Translations under genes and position numbers: made by a program
From: Vesta saturnalis
Lineage: Eukaryota > Arthropoda > Insecta > Coleoptera > Lampyridae
DNA: 64,000 bases
Assembly (NCBI GenBank): GCA_036346205.1
Contig: JARFJB010001352.1
Location: 1,414,001 to 1,478,000 of the forward strand
Reading direction: 5' to 3'
The notes under the pieces: model-generated
Told to the model about the DNA's origin: nothing
The model's database searches: none
The model's input: only the letters and a program-made list of their open reading frames with translations
Shown here: positions 35,551-47,342 of the stretch, piece by piece
Position numbering within the stretch: position 1 is the first letter of the stretch
Layout: every line of letters starts with the position of its first letter

Positions 35551-36110
35551 TTAATAAGGTAGGATAAAACCCCATTTTATATATCTCATCTGCGAAGCTA
35601 ACACCCAACTATTAAATTTGTCTCTGTATCCACGCCACTTGACCAGATATTGTTTATATCGTCCGCGGCCCTTCTCTACTAAAATCTTATCGACTATGAA
35701 TAGGGTGTCTTTATGAACCATAACTTGAAATTCCTCCTTATAAAAGATAGCCACAACAGGATCGTTATTAAGATCGCTTATGCGATAAACTGGCGGTCTT
35801 CTTTTTATCACTGCACTAATTGTAAAAACTTCCTCGCTCCAATTCGTTTCATATCGCTTCTCAAAGGTGTACTTAGTTCGGGCGATTCTAACGTGTTTAC
35901 CGGCTTTATATTTAGGATGACGTGATGTGCCTAAGCCTTTCGCGTACATGTTATTCTACACTTCCAAAATGTTTTCGTTTACAGCCGCAGGGGCCATCTT
36001 TATACTTGAATGAGTGCTATTGTAAGCAGTCTCAAGTTTTTGGAGCACATCAATATACCTGTAGCAATTTTTGTAGGTGAAATAACACGTCTTTGGTAAA
36101 GTGTAGATAT
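35551..36110 (-). pseudogene. Polinton integrase, C-terminal part with chromodomain
   Basis: Minus strand. The end of the retroviral-type integrase core shows AYNSTHSSIKMAPAAVNE (about 36020-35965). After a stop, the SH3-like and chromodomain tail follows: KYKAGKHVRIARTKYTFEK, PPVYRISDLNNDPV, then FIVDKILVEKGRGRYKQYLV with KWRGYRDKFNSWV (35949-35560). A C-terminal chromodomain is usual in Polinton integrases and is thought to guide insertion. The catalytic DDE part is missing because the reading joins a different Polinton protein at about 36110. One in-frame stop at 35956 separates core and tail. Confidence 0.85.
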
Positions 36111-36289
36111 CTTTGAAGAACCTGATTGTACTGCTGCCATTTGTCATGGTCGGTCATTTTGGTTTTTAAAACTTTATCCAGGTCGTTACCCAACTGCGTT
36201 AATATGTTGTTTTGCGTGACATATGGCGCTTGGAGGCGCTGTATAAAATCCATAGATAGAATAATCATCTTCTTCAGATTGTGGTCCAT
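36090..36289 (-). pseudogene. Small Polinton protein, helical, fused to integrase remnant
   Basis: Starts MDHNLKKMIILSMDFIQRLQ at 36289 and continues with a TDHDKWQQYNQVLQRYLHF block. Small helical proteins with a LxxYxxxLQRYL motif recur beside the capsid genes of insect Polintons; their role is not known to me. The frame runs over into integrase-derived sequence near 36100, which marks a deletion junction. Confidence 0.6.
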
Positions 36290-36299
36290 TGTTATTGAA

Positions 36300-36624
36300 A
36301 CAAATTACGCACAATTTCGCCAAGTAATGGTCCTAACAGGTGCGATAGAAATGCGCCGCCCTTCTGTACGAGAAACTGTTTCTCTTTTTTTATAGATTTG
36401 TCTCTCTACACCATCCGCCTTAAAGTGTGCTTATGTTGAGAGAGTCGCTGCTTCTGATCAGCTGACAGAGGTACACGACCTCTTAAAATGTTATGAGCAC
36501 ACTCGTCAATGCATTCCACCTGAATACTATCCAGACATTTCAATAACGCGTCACGTTGACTTCTATTTAATCTGGCTAATGCGCGCAGGATATCGGTGTT
36601 TTCAATTAAAGCGTCAGCCATCAT
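36300..36624 (-). pseudogene. Small Polinton virion-type protein with hydrophobic glycine-rich C-terminus
   Basis: Minus strand. The N-terminal part reads LRALARLNRSQRDALLKCLD and CAHNILRGRVPLSADQKQRL. After one in-frame stop at 36408-36406 the reading continues KEKQFLVQKGGAFLSHLLGP to a stop near 36290. Proteins with this architecture (basic linker, QKGG, hydrophobic tail) are a regular part of insect Polintons and resemble small virion core or membrane-active peptides of adenovirus-like viruses; the functional comparison is inference. Confidence 0.7.
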
Positions 36625-36679
36625 ACATGATGTAATCTTTATGACTGTGAGGATTAAACCTTTTTTTTTCGCTATATAT

Positions 36680-37260
36680 ACTTGTCAAATACCTTGAGGC
36701 CCGAATATGTTTGTATTATAGCGTAGCACATCCGGTGTATTCTGTTTTAAATCGAACAATAAATATCCGTGCGGGTTTTAAGTAGCATCCTGGTACGCAT
36801 CCTCTATAAATTTCGGGTTGTCAGGTAAAATTTGCCTTGTTAAATGCTGTATTTGTGCCTTGTCACGTGGGTTCTTAAACAAGATTATTTAATGAGCGTT
36901 GAGAGATTTATCTTGCTGTCCACGTCCTTGATGAAATATGCTTAGACAACCCCGAACCGTTAGTCTCGCGCATTAGATCGTCAATTTTTACTAAGACCGG
37001 TTTTTACCGCCAAACTTTAGATAATCTTTTCTGAAATTCCACTGAGAGATCTTTGAATAATAGTTGCCATTCGCCGTAAAACCAGATAATATTTTCAAAA
37101 GCTGCATCGCAGACAGTTTCGATATTTTTTATAAAATCAACAATAAAATACGATTTTCCCCACCCCGATGGCCCCGCTACTATTGCAGAAAAGGGGTGCT
37201 TAAACTGACCTTCCGTCTCGAAACGCTAATCGATACTAAAGAGTATTCCGTTATCATCAC
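36680..37260 (-). pseudogene. Polinton DNA-packaging ATPase (FtsK/HerA type), decayed
   Basis: Minus strand. Near the start it has HPFSAIVAGPSGWGKSYFIV (about 37205-37145), a clear Walker A (GPSGxGKS). ENIIWFYGEWQLLFKDL follows. Later pieces in other frames include LVKIDDLMRE (a Walker-B-like IDDL, about 36985) and LTRQILPDNPKFIEDAYQDA (36840-36785). The end reads HGYLLFDLKQNTPDVLRY, a typical C-terminal block of Polinton ATPases. At least four frameshifts. Function in the family: pumps DNA into capsids. Confidence 0.8.
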
Positions 37261-37432
37261 AACTTAAATAGTAGGTGAAAACAAATCTGTAATCACAGGT
37301 ATATTCTACTCTGTTTGACGGTGCTTATCTTTTAACATCAAAATAATCCTATTTGTTGATGTCTTTTAAATATTTAATAAAAGCCATCACGTGTTTTTAA
37401 ATCGCTCATTTATTTATTTTAAAAGTAATTTA

Positions 37433-37433
<1 letters not shown>

Positions 37434-37463
<30 letters not shown>

Positions 37464-37509
37464 GTGAGTGTGTGGTGTGAGGTGTCTGGTGTTTAGTGTT
37501 TGGTGTGTG

Positions 37510-37540
<31 letters not shown>

Positions 37541-37544
37541 TGTA

Positions 37545-37597
<53 letters not shown>
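37434..37597. repeat. (GT)n microsatellite in the Polinton
   Basis: GT-rich tract with an irregular GGTGTTTAGTGTTTGG middle. Open frames on the minus strand are simple HTHTH products. Confidence 0.95.
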
Positions 37598-37598
<1 letters not shown>

Positions 37599-37599
37599 G

Positions 37600-38542
37600 A
37601 ACATACAAATAAACCAGGCATATTTTTTTCGAATGTATAGGTGCTGACCACTTAGAGAATATGTCTGTATAAAAAAATCGCCATTGTATCAGGGTAGAAA
37701 TGATTATTATTTCACCTAATATTTAATTTAGACCTTAATGTATTTTGTAGTAGTAAAATTTTAAAATATTTGTAAACATATTAATTAATACGATGTTGAC
37801 AGCTGGTTGCTACTTTACGTTCATAATGAAATTGTATGTTTAATAATAATAACTGCATTCCATAAAAACAGTTTTTATCATGTAGGTGAAATCATTTTAA
37901 ATGTATATTGTAAATAAACATCGTTTTGTATAAATTCATATAAGGTCACTCTAAGTAGTATGCAAAAGGGGAAAGGTAAATACGAGTTGCAGTAAGTGTG
38001 ATAGAGATAATTAGGTTTGTATAGTTACATTCTAGCAATTACTTAATCATGGGAAAGCCAATAGCCAGTTTCATATCAACTATTCATAAGTAAAAACACA
38101 AAACGCGTTTAGTGAACTGTATAACACCGTTGTTATTAGAACAGCCGAAAGAAAAACAGATCTGAAGGTATGCGTATTATTTTTTATATGTATTTTACTT
38201 TACATTGTTCACAAAAAATGCCAATAACCAGCTCTTATTCTACAGACTTGATCTCTACTCGTTTGTTTAGTTAATTAGATAAAGGTGTGAGTGTTAAGCA
38301 ATTTTTTAATTAATTAACAGCATTATGCGGTACGTATTTGTTGGTTTTTAAGCTTCGTAGTTATTGATTCGCATATAATAATAAACCGTTAAAACCTTTT
38401 GTCTTTTATTTCTGTTAAAGCAGTATAGTATTTTGAACTGTGGCTGATTTTGAGCAAGCAAGCTGTAATTAATTAAACCAAATCAGTATTTTTTTGAACT
38501 GTAAGCTGGTTTCCGCAAACTGTAAGGTATGATCTGGATTTA
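37600..38542. other. Non-coding Polinton interior
   Basis: No gene seen. Segments at 37595-37720 and 38150-38540 recur, partly permuted, at 50690-51200, which shows they belong to the element rather than to the host. Confidence 0.6.
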
Positions 38543-38995
38543 TTGAGATTGATTTAGTTGATTGATTACTTGACTCTGAGATTGATCTGATTGATTGATC
38601 TGTTTGTTTAAGAAAGAGACGTGAGAGAAACTGATAAACGAGTGAGAGAAAGAGCCGAGAGAGAGAGGCGTGCATGGTCAACTTTTATTGCAGAAAATTT
38701 TCGTTAATCCATACACCACTAGATGGCGCCACAAGCAATTCCTAATTACTCCTAGAAATATACCTCTAGGTGACGGTACCTTTATTACAGAAAAATATTC
38801 ATTAGTCCATACACCACTAGATGGCCCTACAAACAAATTCAAGTTTCGCAACACAAGTTCTTATAGCTGTCTTATGAGATAGCATTAGAGCCCCCACATT
38901 ATAATACTATTTCCAGCCAATGGGGACACGAGAAGGGGACGGGGACCCTAACACAAGTTCTTATAGCTGTCTTACACGTTAGCATTAGGGTCCCC
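38543..38995 (-). repeat. Polinton right terminal inverted repeat
   Basis: Reverse complement of 33506-33959, with an extra repeat of the outer AACACAAGTTCTTATAGCTG block (38849 and 38951). Confidence 0.85.
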
Positions 38996-41015
38996 ATTCG
39001 AGAAGCGATAGAAATTTTGAAACAGCCTAACACTTGAACTGAGATAATGGATATGAACTGTCCGATACCTGAATGTTTATTTTCAAAAAGTAAAGCTTTT
39101 GCAATTATTTAATTTTAATTCTCTAGTTACCTTATTAATACTTGTCGTTTTGATGGTTGTCACGTGTCTAACCTACCACGTAACATAAATATAAATGAAT
39201 GTGTGAAGTCGGCTAGTAACTCAGTCAAACGGTCAAATGACCGTTTAGCACTTGGATAGCGTGGGTGTTTTGGAGCGTAGATAATTATTAGATTGATTTA
39301 GGTTAGAGGGACTAAAGGAAGAAGTTGTAGTAGTACACGTAACTAATATAATAAGCAAATTTTCACCGCCACAAGCTTTAATAAGTGAAAATTATGATTT
39401 TATGAGCGACAGCCCCGTAAAGCTTGAAACGGGAAGAAAGGAAGCAATAAGAAGCAAACCATAATCACCCTGGTAACTTTATATTAAATAGATTTGACCA
39501 AACGGTTATCACAGACCAATATAAATAATTAACAGTTAATAATTATCACAGGTCAAGGCAAGTTAATTATATATGCATGGTATAATTAGAATAACTTAAC
39601 CATGTCCGATGAGTAAATAACCTCTATTTCTGGCTATCCACAAGATTTACCCTTCGTTACGGTGTGTACAGGCGAGTACAGGTTAGAACGATGCTACCTC
39701 GAACATCTAGTTGAAACGTGTAACGAGAAGCAAGCAAGAAGGGCCGGAAGAAGGAAGAAGCTAAACAAATATACCACGAATAAGTGCAAAGCAATACTCT
39801 GACAATAGGTTTTACCTCTATGATGTAAGTCGAGCTCCAAGAAGTTTTACGTTTTGTTTTTTTTCTTAGTTTTTAGCTAGTGTTATTTAGTGCTAAGAGT
39901 CCATCTACTAAAAGAAGTTTAAAATTATGATTGGATTGAAAGAAAACATGTGACTTATTACCCTTTGGTGAAACCAAAATTTTTATATACATTCGCCCAA
40001 TGGCGTTATTTAGTACGTCGAGAACATGTAGAAATACATAAACTATAAAATATCTCTCGTCTCTCTGAAGATGACATCGGTTTAAAACAGAAAAGGGATT
40101 TTTCTTAAGAAAGCTCAATTTCACCGAAAATAGCGAACTCAACACGTTATTCAATCAAATTTTGTTACCATATTCATTGTTATCAAAACTATTGCTAAAA
40201 TCTTAAATACACAATTTCCAATAAAATGTAAATTAATGATACCATCTAGCGGTAATTCAGCAATGTAACAGATATCTGTAAGTAAATTATTTTTAAACTG
40301 ACCAGAACCCTGAACATTACCTAGATGGCGCTAGTATGACCTTTTGAGAAACTAAAAGCAATGTAATCTATACAGGACGTTTAAGTGATTTATAAACTTA
40401 AAACAGTACATGCCAAAAATTCAGATTGTGTTAATGAAATAAATGACGAAATCGACAAACATAAGTTTTTAATTTAAAGGTAAATTCTTTGAATAATAAA
40501 TAAAGAAAAATATAAAGTCGATACCAAAAGATCCGAAATCGATTTTTCACGTTACATGTTACCTTGTCAACGTTTGTTACTTTACGTCTGAAAAAGGACA
40601 GATTTTCTGTTTGAAAGCTTGCGAATAAATAAATAAATATTCTCACCATTTTTCTCAAATAGTGTTATTTAATATGTCAAATGTCAATTTAATTGAAAAA
40701 TTTTTTCACTTAGATGACTGAGGCATAATTCGGGGTACTCAAAACACATCTTAGAAAGAAAATATTTTTTACTAAAAATATTGTTTGGCTTCAATTTATT
40801 GTAGATCAATTTAAATGACAATATTTTTTTGTTATAGTTATTTAAGAAAAATTCACTTATTTCAAATGAAACATTTATTGGACCATTCCTGTTTCAATAT
40901 GTCCATTTGATAACGTTTTAAACGATGTATAAAACGAAGCATAAAACATTACCCTTGAAATAGATACAGAAAATTGATAAGAAATAATTAATTTAATTAA
41001 TTAATTATTAATTTA
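38996..41015. other. Non-coding stretch, no gene seen
   Basis: No recognisable coding region. Isolated CATCTAGCGG and TAGATGGCGC boxes near 40240 and 40323 resemble units in the Polinton terminal repeats. Confidence 0.5.
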
Positions 41016-42095
41016 CTCACGCACTCACTCACCCACTCACTCGTTCACTCACTCGCTCACTCACTCACTCACACTCACTCACTCACTCACTCACTCACTC
41101 ACTCACTCACTCACTCACTCACTCACTCACTCACTCACGCACTCACGTACGCACGAGCACACACGCACGCACGCACGCAAGTACGCACGCACGTACGCAC
41201 GCAAGCACGCAAGCACGCACCACGCACTCACGCATTCACGTACCCACGCACTCACGCACTTACGTACTCACTCACTTATGCACTTACGCACTCACGCACT
41301 CAGGGACTCACGCACTCGCGCACTCACGCACTCACGCACTCACGCACTCGCGCACTCCCGCACTCACGAACTCACGAATTCACGCACGCATGCACTCACG
41401 CACTCACGCACTCACGCACTCACCCACTCGCTCACTCACTCGCTCACTCACTCACACACTCACTCACTCACTCACTCACTACTCACTCATTCACGCACTC
41501 ACGCACACACGCAAGCACGCACGCGTGCGCGCACGCAGGCACGCAAGCACGTAATCACGCAAGCAGGAAAGTACGCAAGCACGCAAGAACGCACGCACGC
41601 ACGAACGCACGAACGCACTCACGTACCCACGCACTCACGAACGAACGCACGCACTCACTCACTCACTCGCTTACTCGCTTACTCACTCGCTCACTCACTC
41701 ACACACTCAGTCACTCACTAATTCACTCACTCACTCACGCACTCACGCACTCACGCACGCACACACACGCACGCACGCAAGTACGCACGCACGTACGCAC
41801 GCGCGTACGCAAGCACGCATGCACACACGCACGCACTCACGCACTCACGCATTCACGTACCCACGCACTCACGCACTCACGCACTCACGCACTCACGTAC
41901 TCACGCACTTACGCTCTCACGCACTCACGCACTCACGCACTCACGCACTCACGAATTCACGCACTCACGCACTCACCCACTCACCCACTCACACACTCAC
42001 GCACTCACGTACTCACGCACTCACGCACTGACGCACGCACTCACTCACTCACACACACACGCACACACGCACATACGCACGACACGACACACGCA
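41016..42095. repeat. Large (CACT/CACG)n tandem array
   Basis: About 1.1 kb of four-base and eight-base units, mostly ACTC and ACGCACTC, with ACGCACGC stretches near 41155, 41500 and 41760. The order of subtypes (CACT, CACGC, CACGCACT) is repeated at least twice, so there is higher-order structure. Open frames here are repeat products. Confidence 0.95.
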
Positions 42096-42102
42096 CACAC
42101 AC

Positions 42103-42111
<9 letters not shown>

Positions 42112-42195
<84 letters not shown>
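42112..42195. repeat. (TA)n microsatellite
   Basis: About 42 TA units that follow the CA-rich array through a short ACATATGTGTG transition. Confidence 0.95.
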
Positions 42196-42197
<2 letters not shown>

Positions 42198-43240
42198 CTT
42201 CATTTTAGACTTATTAACTTTTTACTTTCCAAATTTGTTTCCAAAGCAAAGTTAGTGGATCTAATAGCACTATGAAAATGTAAAGAATTGGAAAATAAAT
42301 TCTTGTAGCTGCAGACCATCAAAACTGTATAAAGGTCTAAAAGGTGTGAATATATAATTTTGTAAAATAGTTCTACCATTAATTATAAAGAGAATTAGAT
42401 ACCATGAGTTTACATCCAATTAACTAACATTATAAAAAGCGTTTAATTCTGCCAGTATTTTATTTAGGCTTCACTTTAAAGGCACACGCATACTTTCGAA
42501 CGTATGTACTAGAAATAAAGTAACATACTTAATTGTTTATGTAAGAACCATGAGAAAGGTTTTTGTCTGGAAATACACATTTTCAAATTGGTAGGAATGG
42601 TCTTGCAGAAATTACATATGCTGGTATGTGCTATTATTACCTACCATAAAATTTAATTTAAAAGTGAATTACAATAAAATATAGTCATTTGACTTTATTT
42701 ATGTATTTCATTGAAATTTTCATTGTAATCAAGGTAACAAGTGCATTACGGACCGTAATTTCTTAATTAATAAAAATATAGTATCAAATTTCCCTTAAGC
42801 AACCCAAAAAATTGTAATTAATAAAACCGTAAGGTTCGTCTATTAGCAATACACATTAGTAAGCATAGTTGCCTGACACTAAGGGGTTCAATAGTTTTAT
42901 TCACAATTCACACATTTTGACTTTGTATTCCACTTTTAGGGTATATTTAAGTGCATAATTTAACCATGTAAGAATAAACAATGCGCATTGAAAGACTATA
43001 TTAAATAATAACTACCAAACTTATATATTCATTTCGTGTATTTTATTATATTTGAACAAATAATGCTATAAGTTCAATTTAAATACAAATACAAATATAG
43101 TTATGCTGCCCCTTTGGCCAAACTTTAATACATAACATAATACTTTTTTAACAACCGAGTGGAGAAAATTAATAAACAAAAGTTATAATATAAAAATCTG
43201 TCAATTTAATGCTACATTTTAAAAATATTGTGAAATACAC
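42196..43240. other. Non-coding stretch, no gene seen
   Basis: AT-rich, stops in all frames, no recognisable element. Confidence 0.5.
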
Positions 43241-43519
43241 ATGGTGTCCAAAAAAAGCGTGCCTTGTTAAAGTTATATTTTTTGTAAATACGACAATGTT
43301 GACGGTTTTTGAATATAATTAAAAAGATCTTTCAAACATGTATAAGATAAATCTGCTCAAACAAAAAAATTACTTCAAATTTCGGAGCGAGCTTCTATTG
43401 ATTGTGCTACTCAGATATTTTCAGAAAACACCTGGACCTTCAACACTTTGGAAGATAATGTTATTTAGCAGTTATTTATTTACGTACTTCAACTATAGCA
43501 AAATATTGGTGTAGAAATA

Positions 43520-43700
43520 CGAACCTACTCATAATAAAATACTTATGTTTTTTGGGTTTTGTAATGGTGTATTTTAAATTATGCAATCTAAACGTTTCGA
43601 TAACACTTACTTATCTTCGTCAGTAGTAATATCTATTAAAATTGATAAAGATGTTGAAAACAATTTTGTCAAAGTTGAAAAATTAAAACATAAATCTACT
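43520..43700 (-). repeat. Solo Penelope terminal-repeat fragment
   Basis: Same blocks and order as 6737-6890: AAAATACTTATGTTTTTTGG, ATGGTGTATTTTAAATTAT and CGTTTCGATAACACTTAC. No PLE coding sequence lies nearby. Confidence 0.8.
43594..43623 (-). ncRNA. Hammerhead-like motif in solo PLE repeat
   Basis: Minus strand: CTGACGA, a shortened stem II (GATAA/TTATC) and GAAAC. Core boxes are intact, as at 6796-6827. Confidence 0.5.
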
Positions 43701-44094
43701 CATTATATAAAAATTTCCTTTCTTGGACCAGCTTTGCCGTCTTTGGTAGTGGGAATAGAACAAAGCTGTAGAAATGCATTTTGTGATGTGTAAAATAAGA
43801 AATAGATACCAAATCGTTAGAATCAGGTCGGATATATTACAAAAAAAAAAAACTAAAAATTGGTAAGTATTACCGTAATCGAACTTGATTCAGTAATTAC
43901 TCCTACTTCGACAAGCCAATAGCGCATTCATAACCAGCGTTTCTAGGTTGAAATTATGTCATATGTCCAATTCGGTTTATTTTATAATTTTCCATTTTTC
44001 TACTTGAGGTCGATTCTCTCGAAAAGTATTTATTATTATGTCTGGATGGGTCCTATGCGTCCCTACATTGCTGCCTATGGGGCCCAATGTGCCC

Positions 44095-45256
44095 GGTAAA
44101 ATCTGTAAACTGAAGGAGTCCTGGGTTTTTTACGAAGTCTAGGATTTTATTGAGGTACACTGTCTTCACTTCCTCCTGTCTAAGCTTTTCTTTTCAAGTA
44201 GGAATATTCCCACCTTAGTGAATGCTTCACGTTAGCTGATGATGTAGTATGGTGTCTCAGCATGCTCTCCGTAGCTCTGCATATCGGGCTATTAAACAAC
44301 CCCGTATTGTACATATTCTTATTCATGCAATAGTGTCCTGTGATCATTTCGTGTGTGCATGCATGAGTGCCTGCGTGCGTGTGTGTCGCGTATTGATGTC
44401 TGTTTCTATGTCCGCGTCGGTGTAGGTCTCTATGCCCGTGTATGTCCCCGTATCCGTGTTAGTATACGCGTATTCATGCAGCAATGCTTACTTTAGTCGC
44501 AAGTTTGCTCTACCCAGTTTTAAAACGGGTGCTACTCGTTTCACCCTTGGGTTTTCAAGGAAGATTACGAAGTGTCCGACCAATGTCTGCTGTGATCTTT
44601 CCTGAGTTTTAGCTGTGTCGTACGTAATGCCATAAGCTGGTTTGGATTCTATTGAAGTTTTTACAGGTTGGCTTCCTGCGATGCCCGCATCCTCCAGTGC
44701 CTATACAAGCGTAACCGTGGTATATGTACATACCCTGTTCCACATTTGTATACGTTCGAGAAGTAGTCCCGAAGTCGTCGTGAAGAATTTTAGTGCTGCA
44801 ATTACGAATTTGTTGTCAGCACCTATAAAGATTTTTTCTGCTTACTAGGTTCTCTTTTAATAACCATGTGATAACTGCAAGGATTGCATATATCTCGGCT
44901 TAAAACACGATTGTTTTCTCGTTCGAGGCTAACATAAATTCTGTGTAATACACGATTCTCTAGCTGGATTTACTCTCCCAGTTATTTCGATCAGGGATCC
45001 TTGTTCTAAACAGGTAATACGCTGAGACTGTCTTGTTTTTCCTGTCAGTTATCATACCGAGGGTATTGTGTCTAGAGACTTCACGGAAGATATTTGAGTG
45101 CTCAACTTTCGTTTCTCGTTCTTCAAAATTAACTGTTAGTCTGTACGGAAGACAAGCTTTCTGCCATACCTTCATAAGTTCCTGTAAGCAGGACTGAGTG
45201 TTAGACCAAAGCCATCGCATTAATGAGGCACACGTGATGATTGGTTGTATCACCAA
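44095..45256 (-). pseudogene. RNase-H-bearing LINE (R1/Jockey-like), 3' part
   Basis: Minus strand. It begins with the end of the RT region, VIQPIITCASLMRWLW (45253-45206), a (V/I)xPxxTYGxxxW-type block. The RNase H domain shows AEIYAILAVITWLL (about 44907-44865). The C-terminus has GHYCMNKNMYNTGLF and SPICRAT (about 44335-44285), then a degraded C-rich block and DFVKNPGL-like text near 44120. GHxxxNxHLxxMGLxxSPxC is the usual C-terminal motif of RNase-H-bearing LINEs. The catalytic RT domain and endonuclease are not seen. The gene is interrupted by TG-rich repeats at 44345-44475. Confidence 0.7.
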
Positions 45257-45265
45257 TGTGTTTAT

Positions 45266-45750
45266 TTAGTAGATAATTCTTGTCGCTGTGATCGTTTCCT
45301 CTGCAGATGTGTATTGAACGCCAACACTAGTTCTAAGATGACGCTCCAGCATTTGACTTTTACGATTCTTCCTTAGAGTACACCAGTTTTCAACTGGATT
45401 GAAAGTTCCCAGACCGGATATGGTTCCTTCAAAACTTCCTCGTACTACAATTGCTTTGTTATCTGCTATAACCTGTCCCACTTAGCCTCCTCAGCATTCC
45501 CACTAACAGCATCCACATCAGCGGCAGACGCGCGCAGCTCGATCCGTCCAAGGGCCTTCGTTGAGTGAGGGCGTGACATTCCTATGTCTCCGCGTGGCTT
45601 ATATCCATTCAGCTCCCAAGATCTTTCGTGTTTGATATGTGCGATGGGTAAAGGTCCTAGAATATCATCTTTAATATACCTCATTTTATAGCGTTTGACA
45701 GTTTCGCCGTCTCTGTCTGAGTGTGTGTGGATGTGTCGGTGTGTCGACAT
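45266..45750 (-). other. Open stretches of unknown identity
   Basis: Two minus-strand open frames (45266-45481 and 45466-45750) have mixed, non-repetitive composition, for example IKDDILGPLPIAHIKHERSW and GRIELRASAADVDAVSGNAE. I do not recognise them. They lie directly upstream of the LINE fragment and may belong to another mobile element. Confidence 0.3.
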
Positions 45751-46035
45751 GTTTGTGTCGGTGTTTTGGTCTGTCGGTATGTGGGTTTGTGAGTGTGTGG
45801 GTGTGTGAATATGGGAGTGCGTGAGTGCCTGTGTCCGTGCGTGTATGTGTTGTATTAATGTCTGTTTTTATCTCCGTGTACATAACCGTATCCGTACCCG
45901 TGTCCATGTCCGTACCCGCGCCTGCGCCTGGGTGTGCGTCTGCATCTGCGCCTGCGTCTGCGTCTGCATCTGCGTATTCGTCTGCGTCTTCGTCTGTGTC
46001 TGGGTCTGTGCCTGTGTCTGTGCCTACGTCTGTGT
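45720..46035. repeat. (GTGT) and (TCTGCG/TCTGTG)n array
   Basis: GTGTGTGG-type sequence, then hexamer units TCTGCG, CCTGCG and TCTGTG. 45838-45905 resembles 44370-44465 (GTATTAATGTCTGTTT, CCGTATCCG), so part is duplicated. Asp/Ala/Thr-rich open frames on the minus strand are repeat products. Confidence 0.85.
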
Positions 46036-46489
46036 GATTTTTGGCGGTGACGAATCTTCGGGTAAATGTTTTCTTCCTCATTAATTCAACATGCTGGAAA
46101 GCAATTGTATACCAATTTAACGGAATTGTTTCGTAACGTATTGTCTAGGCACTAGCTAGACATAGAGTTACCTTTGGTGGTAGTGGATCTACGGGGCAAG
46201 TATAGGAGGAGTAAATATGGTTTCCTTTCAGTCGTAATCCCTCAAAAACTTTAACGGTACCGGCATTCAAAGGTTGCAATTGTGTTTAACAGGTACATGC
46301 CCAGACCTCAGTGATTTTTGACGGTGATGGATTTGCGAGAGTAATAGGAGTGAATATAATTTTCTTTCCTACGCACTAAGACGAAATCTTAACATAACAT
46401 AAATGTTAAAGACTTAAATATCTAGATCTTAGTAATATCTGGTACTGGTGGTGGGAAAGATTATCAAGTCGGTTGGCTCAAACTTAAAG

Positions 46490-46720
46490 GATAATTTAAT
46501 TTTTCATCACTTTTCTTTATAAAGTTCCTAAAAACGGAGTCAAATAAGTCTTAAAGTTAATTCAATAAAATTGAAAATGATTAATTTTTTTCAAGTTAAC
46601 ATCTATATGTCTATAACCTTTTCCTGCACAAAAAGTTTAAACGTCTATCGGACGTAGACTATTATTGTTTGATTTTACAACTTGCCTATTTTGGTTATAA
46701 ACGAATAAATTTATGCATAG
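46490..46720 (+). repeat. Dispersed non-coding repeat family, copy 3
   Basis: Partial copy in the orientation of 32600-32950: TTTATAAAGTT, TTGAAAATG, AACATCTATATGTCTAT, TTTAAACGTC and GTAGACTATTATTGTTTG. Confidence 0.6.
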
Positions 46721-47079
46721 AAACGGATGGTCGTCTTGTGGAGCATCTTTTGTAGATTCAGTTTTGTGTTTCATGCTTTCAGTTGTCATTTTGAATTTTT
46801 TTTATTATTAATTGTGTCAGCAACATTTTTTTTGTGTTAAAAACGATCATTTTTTACTCGAGTTTATTTCTTACTTTCTAAAGCAAAATTAATTTATTAC
46901 ATGAGAGCAGTTTGACGTTCGCGCATTTGTTATTTTGTTTATTTTCCATAGCCATCTTTCATAATTGTAAATGAATTCGTTAGTTAATTTTATAAAAGTA
47001 TGATTAACACATGAAAAGTTCAAATCGATTTATTTCGAAAATGGTGCGTCGTAGCGGCGACTTCAGACAAGAGTATCGT

Positions 47080-47254
47080 TCTTTTATGAAAAAATCTAAT
47101 TTTTTTAAATTTTATGTTAAAATTGCGAATATCATTTAAAGGGAAACCATTTTGAAGATATTTGAATTAAATCGACGTTAGGGCGCCATCTTCCAAGAGA
47201 TCCAGCTCTCTTAGGAAGTTTTTTGTATTAAGGTAATTTACGTTAAAATAAATA

Positions 47255-47342
<88 letters not shown>

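Larger units (their letters stand above)
33506..38995 (-). mobile_element. Maverick/Polinton remnant, 5.5 kb
   Basis: A virus-like DNA transposon bounded by about 450-bp inverted repeats. On the minus strand the order is packaging ATPase, small hydrophobic protein, small helical protein fused to the integrase tail, penton protein, then major capsid protein. Protein-primed DNA polymerase and adenovirus-type protease were not found, and the element is about a third of the usual 15-20 kb, so it is an internally deleted, dead copy. No target duplication was identified. Confidence 0.85.

Noticed and set aside
41278..42031. Open frames of 147 and 70 codons rich in His, Thr, Arg and Ser
   Set aside because: Simple translation of the CACT/CACGC array; no gene signals.
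45686..46081. 131-codon frame rich in Asp, Ala and Thr
   Set aside because: Product of hexamer repeats in the TCTGCG array.
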